DNA from: Adiantum capillus-veneris
Lineage: Eukaryota > Streptophyta > Polypodiopsida > Polypodiales > Pteridaceae
Length of the DNA stretch: 64,000 nucleotides
Assembly: GCA_014529385.2 (NCBI GenBank)
Contig: CM043945.1
Coordinates: 1,627,312 to 1,691,311, forward strand
Reading direction: 5' to 3'
Position numbers and translations under genes: made by a program. Below, in pieces: positions 43,551 to 55,049 of this stretch. Every line of letters begins with the position of its first letter. Position 1 is the first letter of the stretch. The notes under the pieces are model-generated. The model saw only the letters and a program-made list of their open reading frames with translations. It was not told the DNA's origin and ran no database searches.

Positions 43551-45033
43551 TCATCTTTTTCCTCTCCTTTGACTCTTTGACAAAAGGTCGGCAATGTTAT
43601 TTTTTATTCCTGGGACATATTTGTAAGTGATGTCAAAATGATTCAGCTTATAATCCCAACAATAAATTCTAGCATTGCCTACTTTTCCTGCATTCTTCTC
43701 TTTAAGAAATTTATCGAAGTGCTTTAAATCACTTCTTAGGATGAAAGCATGTTCGATTAGAAACAATCAAAAAGTTAATACAGTATTGACGCCAGCAAGT
43801 AGTTCCTTTTGGATAGATATACCATGTTTCTATATCAGTAAATCTGTCTGATGCCCATCAGCAAATAATAGGATCTTCAGCTTCAATTTCTTAAAGTATC
43901 CCTCACCAAGATTCTTCAGAATCATCGGAATAAACACCAGGGATTTATCTGTAGGGATCCTCAGTGGGGGGTTATTTTAACAAACTTGCTTGATTGTCCG
44001 TACTGCAAGGGTTAGCCGGTCATGCCAGAAGAAATTCTTGCTTCTGTCCAACTCTTTAAAAACTAATAAATCTTTAGCGAGTTGAGGGTCATGGAGAAAT
44101 CCACTGTAAGCAACCCACAAAAGATTGCAATTCTTTTCGAGTGGACGACTAATCAGGATATTGATTGATTTTTTGCAGTACATGCTCCTGCATCTTAATT
44201 TTGCCTGCAAAAATTTAGACTCCTAAAAAGGACACTTTTGCTTGGCAGATTTCCATTTTCTTCAAGCTAAGTACCAAGCCTATATTTTTCAACTTTGCAA
44301 TAAAATATGTCAGATGCTAGACATGACTTTTAACATCTTTTGAGCATATCAATATGTCATCAACGTAAAGTGACACAAATTGCCTGCAATCTGCAAAGAT
44401 ACGTTCGATCCTTTCTTGATATAAAGAAGGGACTGTCTTTAGTCCCATTGGCAAGACATTCCACTGGAACATACCATAAAGAACTACAAAGCTTCTCTTT
44501 GCCCTATCTTCTGGTCAAATCTTGAACTGCCAGAAACCACTTTTTACATCAAACTTAGAAAACACTTGGCAATCCTTGATTTTGCGCAACAAATCATCTT
44601 TCAGAGGTAAAGGGAACCTTTTGTGTTCCAGCCAATCATTGATAGGTTTATAATTGATTACAAGCCTCTGTTTACCTCTTTTTTGCACTAAATGATTATT
44701 GACGTAAAAGGCTTGGTAGGCATAAGGATTGTTTGATGGCGAGATTAATCCATCTTGCACCATTTGATCTATTTCTATTTTGCATAAATGTGAATCTTCT
44801 AAAGACATTCCAGAATGAGTAGCTTTCAAGCCTTTAGGCTCTGGTTCACCTGGTAGTGAAATCCAGTATTCTTCTCGATCCCAGAAAGCCAGTGGATTGT
44901 CGTTGTTATGCTTGGTTAACTGTTCTTCACATTTTTGTAGCTCTAAACTCCATTTCTTTTTCTCTTTCTCAAACCAGCTAAGGTACTGAAGGCCTTTGCC
45001 TGGATTTGGTAACCTTGGCATAACTCCCCCCAC
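43551..45033 (-). pseudogene. Copy C reverse transcriptase and RNase H
   Basis: RT N-terminal part (45033-44515) has IEIDQMVQDGLISPSNNPYA, LVINYKPINDWLEHKRFPLP and FSKFDVKSGFWQFKI. The active site on the next pieces reads LYVDDILICSK (about 44350). RNase H pieces at 44210-43551 end with GIKNNIADLLS. Several frame changes separate them. Confidence 0.83.
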
Positions 45034-46460
45034 AAGAAAAGTTCACGCTGTTTGGTTGGAATAATATAGGGAAGAGAGTGCAAAGTAAATGAAATGGCAC
45101 ATGTTGGTTGAATAGCCCACGCAGTGAGCTTGGATATTACATCAGTCCCAATAGACAAGTCAATATTGGGATGCGGGTGTAAGTACAATGTAACCTGAGC
45201 TTTGAGGTTAGCAAGGGCTATTTTACAATGGACAATTTGATTGATTTGACCTCGAGATTTATTAGCATAGGAGACTAGGATGCCATGTTGTAGCTTTTGT
45301 CGGAGATGTGGAGGCACTAGTGCCTCATTCAGGTAAGATAATGCTGAACCTATATCCCAAAGAGCATCTACATGAAAGGAGGGATAGTTGGGCAATTTAA
45401 TCCAAATCTCTGAAAAATAAGAGATATTTTCTTTCTCATTGAAAGGAATTACCTGACAGGTATTTGCTGTTCGCTCTTCCTGCCATTCTGATACTGGTTC
45501 TTGAGCAATATCATTCATAGCTACTATGTCAATCAGATATTGAAGTTCTCCATGACATTGATCTACTTTAGGTTTAATAGCAGCTAACTGTGATTGAGTG
45601 TGAAGTTGCTCAATATGATTGTTCACCTGATCAATTGCTGAGAACATGGCTTTGTTTGCTTTTGCTTGGTGTTCTTCAGCATGATATCTATCCTGCTTTT
45701 CTGTTGCTGACTTACTCGGTTTCTGAGTAGTAAGAGGAGTCTGCAAAGTAGTAGACTCAGGTTGATGGCTAGCAGGAGTTAGAGGTGTCCCTGAACTCTA
45801 TCTTAGTCCAAGATGGATCATTCTTCTCCATTCCTCAGTTTTAGCCAAACCTTTGATATGTTCTATCATGTTGCTAAACAATGGAAGGGGTTTATAATCT
45901 TTCTGTTCTTTCTTGGATATATTTAATGTAGATGGTCTTCTTTGTTCCATCCATGAGGGTTCTGAATCTCCTGTATCTGTACTTGGAGTTTGAGAAGAAG
46001 TGGAAGATTTTGTTTGTACCCTTGCTTTGTTTGAAAATGCATATGGTTTTCTAACCATATTAAACATTATAGAAGAGTTGTCGTCAAAGAAGGCTGAAGC
46101 TTCTTCAATTACTGATTCAAAGGTTGTAGAGTCAAAGGTTTCTTCTTCATTTGAATCATAGTCCATACATTCATTGATAGAAATATCATGCTTCTGAAAC
46201 CTGTTAGAGTAGAGAACTTCATACTCATAATTTTCTTTGAGTAAAGCATTTCCAAACCTTTTTCTACGCTTAATGCATTCTAGAGCAGTATGCCCTTCTT
46301 TCTGGCATACTTTGTGTTTCTTTCCAAATCTGTTTCTGCGATTCTTCATTTTGCAGGAGCATTTGTTTTCAGCCGCAGTACATCTTAAGTCTTTGACCTT
46401 CGTTCCTTTGTTGCAGAAACTTGAATTGAATCCCTTGACCGGCTTAAATTCTTTCTTCAT
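44943..46460 (-). pseudogene. Copy C CCHC region and aspartic protease
   Basis: The knuckle has lost its first Cys pair (KVCQKEGHTALEC). A Ser/Glu-rich stretch and a coiled-coil-like part (AIDQVNNHIEQLH...) follow. The protease reads ALWDIGSALSYLNEAL, where DTGS is usual; DTGS is still present in copies B and D. The domain's second half includes LYLHPHPNIDLSIGTDVISKL. Confidence 0.8.
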
Positions 46461-46756
46461 TCTCAGTCAAGCACATTCAAGATCTGTGACTTCATCAATA
46501 AAATAATTTGTCTATGCTAATGTGATTTGGTCATCAAGCTGTAAACCAGATGGTTTAATGCGTTCTTTGACTAAATTTGAGAATGAGGGAGGAAAAGAGT
46601 TTACATATACACTGCTTTAAAGTAACCTCCAGGGAACTGATACATTAGGTGAGTCATATGTTGCTGATAGGATTTGATCTTTGTAAGATCACACAGCTCG
46701 CCACGGAAAAAGGCTTCCCTGTACCTGTCCTTTATTTTATGCAGTGATCCTAAGAA

Positions 46757-47665
46757 TTACATTACTATTGCAGCAAAAAACAGAGTAATGACATTATCAA
46801 AGTTTTCAGGAATTTCTCCTTGTAGAATGAACACATTGCTTTCTTCATTTAAATCATCCCACCAATATCGCAAAATTCCTTGGAATCGTGCTATTAGCAT
46901 TGTGATAGCTTGGCGTTGGGTCAAGTCTCTGTAATGCACTCCATAGTGTGCAGAATTATAGATAAACTCAAAGACTTTCCATACTTGCTCTTGATTTAGT
47001 CCATCTATGTCGATTATGGTCATATCTCCAATTTTGGAGACTCCTTTGAGTGATGAGGATGCTGAAGTAGAGGTGGAAGGTTCTTCTTCCTTGACTTCAT
47101 CTATTTCCATTCTAACAGGATTTAATCTTTTGACTTCTAATTCTTCTTGAATTATTTTTGGTTCTGATTTTGAAGTAGAATCAAGTCCTGGAAAAGGATT
47201 CGCTAGATTGAAGTCTAGCTCATCTACTAATTGTTCCTCATAGGACATGCAGTGATCATCCATAATTCCTTGCCAAAGATAATCTTCAGGGTGATGCAAT
47301 TGGCATAGCATTTCATCATGCTCATACCTGTCATGTGGGTCTGAAATAATTTGGGCCTCACTCCCCCACCTTAAAGAAGGATCGAAGGCGTCAGCTAGAT
47401 CATCAGCAGCAGATGGCGATTTCAAAGACTGAGAAAGGCTTGTATTGCATGTTGAAGAAGAGGCTTGTAAGGCCAAAAACATGCAAGGCATGATAGAGCT
47501 ACTGCCTGCGGTAGTGTAGCTTAGGGGTAATAGCAAAGTCAGTTTAGCTTGACGAAGCTTACTGGTCAATGGAGTAATAGACTGTTTGGCTTTTACTAGT
47601 GCTTCCACCCTGCTAAGAATATCATATTGGAGTTCTGCAATTTCTTTTATGCATTGGTATGCCAA
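46757..47665 (-). pseudogene. Copy C coat protein
   Basis: The frame runs from the movement protein tail into the coat protein without a stop, showing that both were once one polyprotein. The coat-like core includes LNQEQVWKVFEFIYNSAHYG, LTQRQAITMLIARFQGILRYWWDDLNEE (the segment around GILRYWW is typical of caulimovirid capsids) and the following helix. An acidic linker precedes it. Confidence 0.82.
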
Positions 47666-48826
47666 TTGAAGGCAAACTCAATAGGTTGCAGACGAGAATT
47701 AGCAAAAGGCAAAATATATGGTTCACTGAATTTAAGCTCTTTTTTAGCTACCTGTTTTTTGGTTAGCAAAGTTGCTCCATTTTGAAGAAAATCAAAAGTG
47801 ACCAGTCGATTACAGAGTTTGCACCTGTAAAGTCCTTTAGTATCTTTATATGTTTCAGGATGCAGACAAAGCATCATATCTTTTGCATGTCGTCGACCAC
47901 TGGTCAATGGTCTGCTGGATGAAATAGATTCACTTACATGTTCTTTATACTGAGACCTTTGCAGATGTAGTCCTAAGTCTTTGCAAGACTTAGACTTTCC
48001 AAGCAGCTTATACTCATCTGTGAGCCCCAATCTTTCAATTGACATCTTATGGGATGCTGGGCCTCGTTCAGTAGAGCTTTAGATATATCCAATTTCCATT
48101 CAGAGGGAAATTCAACTTCCTGCCAACACAATCTTGGGTAGAGATCCTTGGGAAGTTGGATCAACCTTCATTACTATATTCTGGCCTTTCTCCATTTGAT
48201 TGAGGATCACAGAGATATCCAGAATTATAGACTGACGAGAGACATGTGTTAACAGTTCTCACTATAATGTGTTAGGCTATTTGTAAGTGATCGGATTGAT
48301 ATTTCAAATTAAGCCCATTGGTTTAAATTAACAGAGAGAGTATCTCATTGAAGTAATGATCTGTTAGGCTAACAGGAAAGTTAGGATAACACTCGATGTA
48401 AATAGGACCATTAGATAGACTACCTTGAATTATGCTAATAGTTTGATCTTGTAGGTTTCTATGTCGAGTTTCTAAGAGAGCACTGATACAAGATACAATT
48501 AATCCTTGTCTAAACAAGGAAACTATACCAATAGGTATATAACCTATATGGACAAACTGATGTCCTTTACTAAGAGCCTTTGCTCAGAACTCTTCTAGTT
48601 CATGGAACAGATGTATGACATGATTGTTAGCATCACTATCTTTTACAGTTAATTTTCCATGGGTTTCATGGAACAAAGTATGAGCAGATAAGGTAAATAC
48701 CTTTTGATGTTTGTAGGTCTGGTTGGTTTTTATGTTCGGTAGGCTCCACTTGCGTGAAGGGTTTTGCTCTTCAACTTCCATGATGTTAGAAAGGAGCTTC
48801 TTGAAAGAGGATACGATCATTGCCAT
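47647..48826 (-). pseudogene. Copy C movement protein and Cys/His motif
   Basis: The 30K-type core is in three frames (48826-48584, 48517-48323, 48164-47973), with a stop at about 48590. The CxH-x12-CxxC motif is at about 47870-47815, conserved with copies A, B and E. It ends in the tail that leads to the coat protein. Confidence 0.82.
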
Positions 48827-49036
48827 TGTTGAAATTGATTGTTGCCTTTAGAGAATGAAAGCCCTTTTAATTTCAATGGACTCCGGATATGTCGAAACAC
48901 TACACAGTGGGATATAGAGAGACTTATCACGCCTGTGGAAAGCCTATGTCTAAGTGGCACACAAAGCCTAAGCGACGTCGGCAGAAAGAGGCAGTTTTCT
49001 CTCACCAACGATGTAGAGAGTTCTCAAGCACTCAGG

Positions 49037-49419
49037 AATTCTAGACACAACGAAGCAGACAGCATACAGAAGCTTGAACACAATGAGCAGTTAGCACAGA
49101 GACAGTATGAGAGTCACAGAACTAGCATTATATTGATACTCAAGAAATTACAAAAGAGGCTCGGTTGTAAAGGATCATCGTGAGAATGCAAGTCCTCGCT
49201 TATATAGGTGATTGAGCACTTGTGTGAAGGATACAAAAGCATCTAGTGAGTGTGTCTTTAGGTGTGATGGAGATATAAAGGAGTGAGTGCGCATAAAGTA
49301 GAAATACTTTATTGTGAGGGAGACTTAGTGAGTGCTCGAAAAATGGAAATACATGATTCGGTTGCTGTTCTGAGTGTTTAGGTCACACTTTGTTCCTGTA
49401 TGTGGTGTCATTACTGATG
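49037..49419 (-). promoter_or_regulatory. Viral intergenic/promoter region between copies D and C
   Basis: Non-coding. On the - strand it contains CACCTATATAAGCGAGG (TATA at 49200-49206), and the leader of copy C follows after about 165 bases. It is the same region as 42940-43340 of copy B in the other direction. Confidence 0.7.
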
Positions 49420-50714
49420 TCATCCTTTTTTGTCATCTTTTCTATTTTCTTTAACTCTTGACAAAAGGTCGGCAATGTTATTTTTTATTCCAGGGACATA
49501 TTCATAAGTGATGTCAAAATGACTCAGCTTATAATCCCAGCGATAGATCCTCACATTGCCTACTTTTCCTGCATTTTTCTCTTTCAAAAATCTCTCAAAG
49601 TGCATCAAATCACTTCTTAGGATGAAAGCACGTCTGATTAGAAACAATCGAAAAGCTAATACAGTATTGACGCCGACAAATAGTTCCTTCTGAATAGAGT
49701 GATGCCGTGTGTCTGTATTTGTGAATCTGCCTGATGACCATCGACAAATAATTGGATCCCCATTTTCAATTTCACAAAGTATCCCTCCCCAAGCTTCTTC
49801 AGAATCATCAGAATAAACAACCAGGGGTTTGTCTGTAGGGATCTTCAGTGGGGGAAAATTTAAACAAACTTGCTTAATTGTTCGTACTGCAAGGGTTAGC
49901 CAGTCATGCCAGAAGAAATTCTTGCTTCTGTCCAACTCTTTAAAAACTAGTAAATCTTTAGCGAGCTGAGGGTATTGTGGAGCAATCCACTGTAAGCAAC
50001 CCACAAAATATTGTAATTCTTTTCAAGTGGACAACTAATCAGGATATTAATTGATTTTTTGCAATACATGCTCTTGCATCCTGATTTTGCCTGCAAAAAT
50101 TTTGACTCCTAAAAGGGATACTTTTGCTTGGCAGATTTTGATTTTCTTTAAGCTAAATACCAAGCCTATATTCTTCAACTTTGCAATAAAATATTTCAGA
50201 TGTTGGACATGGCTTTTAACATCTTTTGAGTATATCAAGATGTCATCAATGTAAAGTAACACAAATTGCCTGCAATTTGCAAAGATGCGTTTGAGCTTTT
50301 CTTGACATAAAGAAGGGGATGGCTTGAGTCCCATTGGCAAGACATTCCACTGGAATATACCCTCGGGACCAACAAAGCTTTTCTTTGCCCTATCTTCTGG
50401 TCGAATCTTGAACTGCTAGAAACCACTTTTTAGATCAAACTAAGAAAACACTTGACAATCCTTGATTCTATGCAACAAATCATCTTTCAGAGTAAAGGGA
50501 ACCATTTGTGTTCCAGCCAATCATTGATAGGTTTGTAATTGATTACAATCCTCTTTTGACCTCTTTTTTGCTCTGAATGATTGTTGACGTAAAAGGCTTG
50601 GCAGGCATAAGGATTGTTTGATGGCAAGATTAATCCATCCTGCACCATTTGATCTATTTCTGTTTTGCATAAATGTGAATCTTCTAAAAACATGCCAGGA
50701 TGAGTATCTTTCAA
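49420..50714 (-). pseudogene. Copy D reverse transcriptase and RNase H
   Basis: The RT frame has the active site LLYIDDILIYSK (about 50270-50235), and its start lies in another frame (50714-50487). The RNase H frame (50004-49420) is the best kept in the cluster: VVYSDDSEEAWGGIL, SIQKELFVGVNTVLAF and GIKNNIADLLSRVKE. A stop and shift separate them near 50040. Confidence 0.86.
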
Positions 50715-50819
50715 ACCTTTAGGATCTGGTTCACCTGGTAGTGAAATCCAGTATTCTTCTCAATCCCAGAAAGCCAGTGGATTGTCGTTGGTATGCTTGG
50801 TTAACTGTTCTTCACATTT

Positions 50820-51735
50820 CTACAGCTCTAAACTCCATTTCATTTTCTCTTGCTCAAACCAGCTAAGGTACTGAAGGTCTTTGGCTGGATTTGGTAACCT
50901 TGGCATAACTCCCCCCACAAGAAAAGTTCCGCGCTGTTTGGTTGGAATAGTATAGGGAAGAGAGTGCAAAGTAAATGAAATGGCACATGTTGGTTGAATA
51001 GCCCCAATAAACAAGTCAGTATTGGGATGCGGGTGTAAGTACAATGTAACCTGAATTTTGAGGTTAGACAAGGCTATTCGACAATGGACAATTTGATTAA
51101 TTTTCCCACGAGAATTATTAGCATAGGCGATTGGGATGCCATGTTGTAACTTCTGTCGGAGATGTGGAGGCACAAGTGCCTCATTTAGGTAAGATAATGC
51201 TGAACCTGTATCCAAAAGGGCATCTACCCGAAAGGAGGGATAGTTGGGGAATTTAATCTAAATCTCTGAAAAATAAGAGATATTTTCTTTCTCATTGAAA
51301 GGAATTACCTGACAGGTATTTGCTGTTCTCTCTTGCTGCCATTCTGATACTGTTTCTTGAGCAATATCATTCATAGCTGCTTTGTCGATCACATATTGAG
51401 GTTAGCAAGGGCTATTTTACAATGGACAATTTGATTAATTTGACTCCGAGATTTATTAGCATAAGAGACTAGGATGCCATGTTGTAGCTTTTGTCAGAGA
51501 TGTGGAGGCACCAGTGCCTCATTCAGGTAAGATAATGTTGAACCTGTATCCCAAAGAGCATCTACCCGAAAGGAGGGATAGTTGGGCAATTTTATCCAAA
51601 TCTCTAAAAAATAAGAGATATTTTCTTTCTCATTGAAAGGAATTACTTGACAGGTATTTCCTGTTTGCTCTTGCTGCCATTCTGATACTGATTCTTGAGC
51701 AATATCATTCATAGCTGCTCTGTCAATCAAATATT
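50820..51735 (-). pseudogene. Copy D aspartic protease, partly duplicated
   Basis: Two partial copies of the protease lie in tandem: ALWDTGSTLSYLNEAL (51730-51494) and MDTGSALSYLNEAL (51215-50820). They follow from a 338-bp duplication. The catalytic DTGS is present in both. Confidence 0.82.
51060..51735. repeat. 338-bp tandem duplication inside copy D protease
   Basis: Units 51060-51397 and 51398-51735 begin AGGTTAG(A/C)AAGGGCTATT. The length is not a multiple of three. Confidence 0.87.
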
Positions 51736-51831
51736 GAAGTTCTCCACGACATTGATCTACTTTAGCCTCAATAGCAGCTAACTGTGATTGAGTATTAAGT
51801 AATTTCTTGTGCAGTTGCTCAATACGATTGT

Positions 51832-53841
51832 TTACCTAATCAATTGTTGAGAACATGGCTTGGTTTGCTTTTTCTTGGTGTTCTTCAGCATGATATCTAT
51901 CCTGCTTTTCAGCTGCTGACTTATGCGTTTCTGAGAAGTAAGAGGAGTCTGCAAAGCAGTAGACTCAGGTTGACGGCTAGCAGAAGTTAGAGGTGTCCCT
52001 GAACTCTGTCTTAGTCCAAGATGGACCATTCTTTTCCATTCCTCTGTTTTAGCCAAAGCTTCAGCATGTTCTATCATGTCGCTAAACGGAAGGGGTTTAT
52101 GATCTTTCTGTTCTTTTTTGGACAGATTTAATGTAGACGGTCTCCTTTGTCCCATCCATGAGGGTTCTGAATCTTCTGTATCTGTACTTGAATGTAGACG
52201 GTCTCCTTTGTCCCATCCATGAGGGTTCTGAATCTTCTGTATCTGTACTTGGAGTTTGAGAAGAAGAGAAAGATTCTGTTTGAACCCTTGATTTCTTTGG
52301 AAATGCATATGGTTTCCTAACCATATTAAACATTACAGAAGTGTTATTGTCAGAGAAGGCTGAAGCTTCTTCAGTGACTGATTCAAAGGTTGTAGAGTCA
52401 GAGGTTACTTCTTCATCTGAATCATAGTCCATATATTCATTGATAGGAATATCATGCTTCTGAAACCTGTTACAATAGACAAATTCATACTCATATTTTT
52501 CTTTGAGCAAAGCATTTTCAAACCTTTTTATATGTTTAGGGCATTCTGGAGCGATATGCCCTTCTTTCTGGCAGATGTAGCACCGTAGTGTCTTTCTTTC
52601 TTGTTTGGACAGCTTTCTGGTCCTGCAAGCTACTTTGTATTTCTTTCCATATATGTTTCTGTGGTTCTTTATTTTGTAGGAGCATTTGTTTTCAGCTACA
52701 ACACATCCAAAGCCTTTGACCTTCGTTTCTTTGTTGCAGAAACTTGACTTAAATCCTTTGACCTGGTTAAATTCTTTCTTCATTCTTAGTCGAGCACATT
52801 CAAGATCTGTGACTTCATCAATTAAAAGAGTTTATCTGTGCTAATGTGATTTGGTCGTCAAGCTATAAGCCAGATGCTTTAATACCTTCTTTAACCAAAT
52901 TTGAGAATGAGGGAGGACAAGAATTTACATAGTATCGCTTATACTCTGCTTTAAAGTAGCCTCCAGGGAATTGATACATGAGGTGAGTCATATGTTGTTG
53001 GTAGGCTTTGATCTTTGTAAGATCGCATAGCTTACCATGGAAAAAAGCTTCCATGTACCTGTCCTTTATCTTTTGTTGTGATCCTAAGAATTACATTACG
53101 GTTGCAGCAAAAAACATAGTAATGACACAATCAAAGTTTTCAGGAATTCCTCCTTGCAGAATAAACACTTTGCTTTCTTCATTTAGATCATCCCATCAAT
53201 ACCTCATAATTCCTTGGAATCCTGCTGTCACCATTGTAATAGCTTGGCGTTGGGTCAAGTCCTTGTATTGCACCCCATAATGTGCAGAATTATAGATGAA
53301 CTCAAATACTTTCCATACCTGCTCTTGATTAAGTCCATCTATGTCGATTATGGTCATATCTTCAATCTTGGAGACCCCTTTGAGTGATAAAGATGCTGAA
53401 GTAGAGGTAGAAGGTTCTTCTACATTGGTTTCATCTAATTCCATTTTAATAGGGTTTACTGTTCTGACTGTTGCTTCTTCTTCAATTACTTTTGGTTCTA
53501 ATTCTGAAATAGAATCAGGTTTTGGAAAAGCATTAGCTAGGTTGAAGTCTAGCTCATCTACCAATTGTTCCTCATAGGGCATGCAATGATCATACATAAA
53601 TCCTTCCCAAAGATAATCTTCAAGGTGATGCAATTGGCATAGCATTTCATCATGCTCATACCTATTATGTGGGTCTGAAATAATTTGGGCCTGACTCCCC
53701 CACCTTAAAAAAGGATCAAAGGCGTCAGTGAGATCAGCAACAGCAAATGGCGATGCCGAAGATTGAGGAAGGCTTGCATTGCATGTTGAAGAAGAGGCTT
53801 GTAGTGCCGAAAACATGCAAGGCATGATAGAGCTACTGCCT
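51832..53841 (-). pseudogene. Copy D coat protein and CCHC region
   Basis: The coat frame 53825-53196 includes DAFDPFLRWGSQAQIISDPH, QVWKVFEFIYNSAHYG and AGFQGIMRY. A further piece is at 53054-52863 (FHGKLCDLTKIKAYQQHM). The 52783-52097 frame holds the only undamaged zinc knuckle of the cluster, CYICQKEGHIAPEC, behind a Cys-rich basic stretch. Confidence 0.85.
52130..52251. repeat. 61-bp tandem duplication inside copy D
   Basis: AATGTAGACGGTCTCCTTTG... repeats at 52130 and 52191 almost without change and shifts the frame. Confidence 0.92.
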
Positions 53842-53861
53842 GTACCTTATCTGCTCATACT

Positions 53862-55025
53862 TTGTTCCATGAAACCCATGGAAAATTAACTGTAAAAGGC
53901 AGTGATGCTGACAATCATGTCATACATTTGTTCCAAGAACTAGAAGAGTTCCAAGAAAAGGCTCTTAGTAAAGGACATCAGTTTGTCCATATAGGTTATA
54001 TAGCTATTGGTATAGTTTCCTTGTTTAGACAAGGATTAAATGTATCTTGTATCGGTGCTCTCTTAGACACCCGACATAGAAACCTACAAGATCAAACTAT
54101 TAGCATAATTCAGGGTGGTCTATCTAATGGTCCTATTTACATCGAGTGTTATCCTAACTTTCCTTTTAGCCTAACAGATTGTTACTTCAGTGAGATATTC
54201 TCTCTGTTAATTAAAACCAATGGGGTAGATTTGAAATATCAATCTGATCATTTACAAATAGCCTATCGCATTATAGTGAGAACTGTTAACACATATCTCC
54301 CGTCAGTCTATAATTCTGGATATCTCTATAATGCTCAATCAAATGAAAAAGGCCAGAATATAGTAATAAATGTTGATCCAACTTCCCAAGGATCTCTACC
54401 TGAGATCGTGCAGTGGCAAGAAGTTGAATTTCCCTCTAAATGGAAATTGGATATATCTAAAACTCTACTGAACGAGGCCCAGATGCCCATGAAGATGTCA
54501 ATTGAAAGATTGGGGCTCACATATCAGTATAAGCTGCTCGGAAAGTCTAAGTCTCTCAAAGACTTAGGACTACTTCTGCAAAGACCTCGGTATAAAGAAC
54601 ATGTAAGTAAATCTGTTTCATCCAGTAGACCATCGAGCAGTGGTCAACGACATGCAAAAAAAATGATGCTTTGTCTGCATCCTAAAACATATAAAGATAC
54701 TGAAGGCCTTTACATGTGCAAACTCTGTAATCGACTGGTCACTTCTGATTTTCTTCAAAATGGAGTAACTTTGCTAACCAAAGAACAGGTAGCTGAAAAA
54801 GAGCTTAAATTCAGTAAACCATATATTTTGCCTTCTGCTAATTCTCGTTTGCAACCTATTGAGTCTACCTCCAATTGGCATACCAATGCATTAAAAGAAA
54901 TTGCAAAACTCCAACATGATATTCTTAGCAAGGTGGAAGTACTAGTAAAAGCCAAACAGTCTGTTACTCCATCGACGAGTAAGCTTCGTCAAGCTGAACT
55001 GACTTCACCATTACCCCTAAGCTAG
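53862..55025 (+). pseudogene. Copy E movement protein, longest open copy
   Basis: A 387-codon frame without stops that lacks the normal N-terminus. It includes HIGYIAIGIVSLFRQGLN, LLDTRHRNLQDQTISIIQGG and YIECYPNF, a long middle part, the CxH-x12-CxxC motif at about 54675-54730, and a helical tail (LQHDILSKVEVLVKAKQS). A stop at 55023-55025 separates it from the coat protein. Being open for more than 1.1 kb is unusual beside the decay of the other copies. Confidence 0.83.
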
Positions 55026-55049
55026 ACTACCACGGGTAATATCTCTATC

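Larger units (their letters stand above)
43341..49040 (-). mobile_element. Endogenous caulimovirid copy C, nearly full gene order
   Basis: Read on the - strand: leader (49037-48840), movement protein (48826-47973), Cys/His motif, coat protein, CCHC region, protease, RT and RNase H (to 43551), then a shortened 3' region. It is the most complete copy but carries many stops and shifts. At its upper end it joins the promoter region of copy D without a break, as expected for consecutive units of a circular genome. Confidence 0.88.
49041..53842 (-). mobile_element. Endogenous caulimovirid copy D: coat protein to RNase H
   Basis: Starts at the coat protein (53842) and runs through the CCHC knuckle, protease, RT and RNase H to 49420. 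The movement protein is absent because the sequence flips to copy E at 53842/53843. It is followed in tandem by copy C. Confidence 0.87.
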
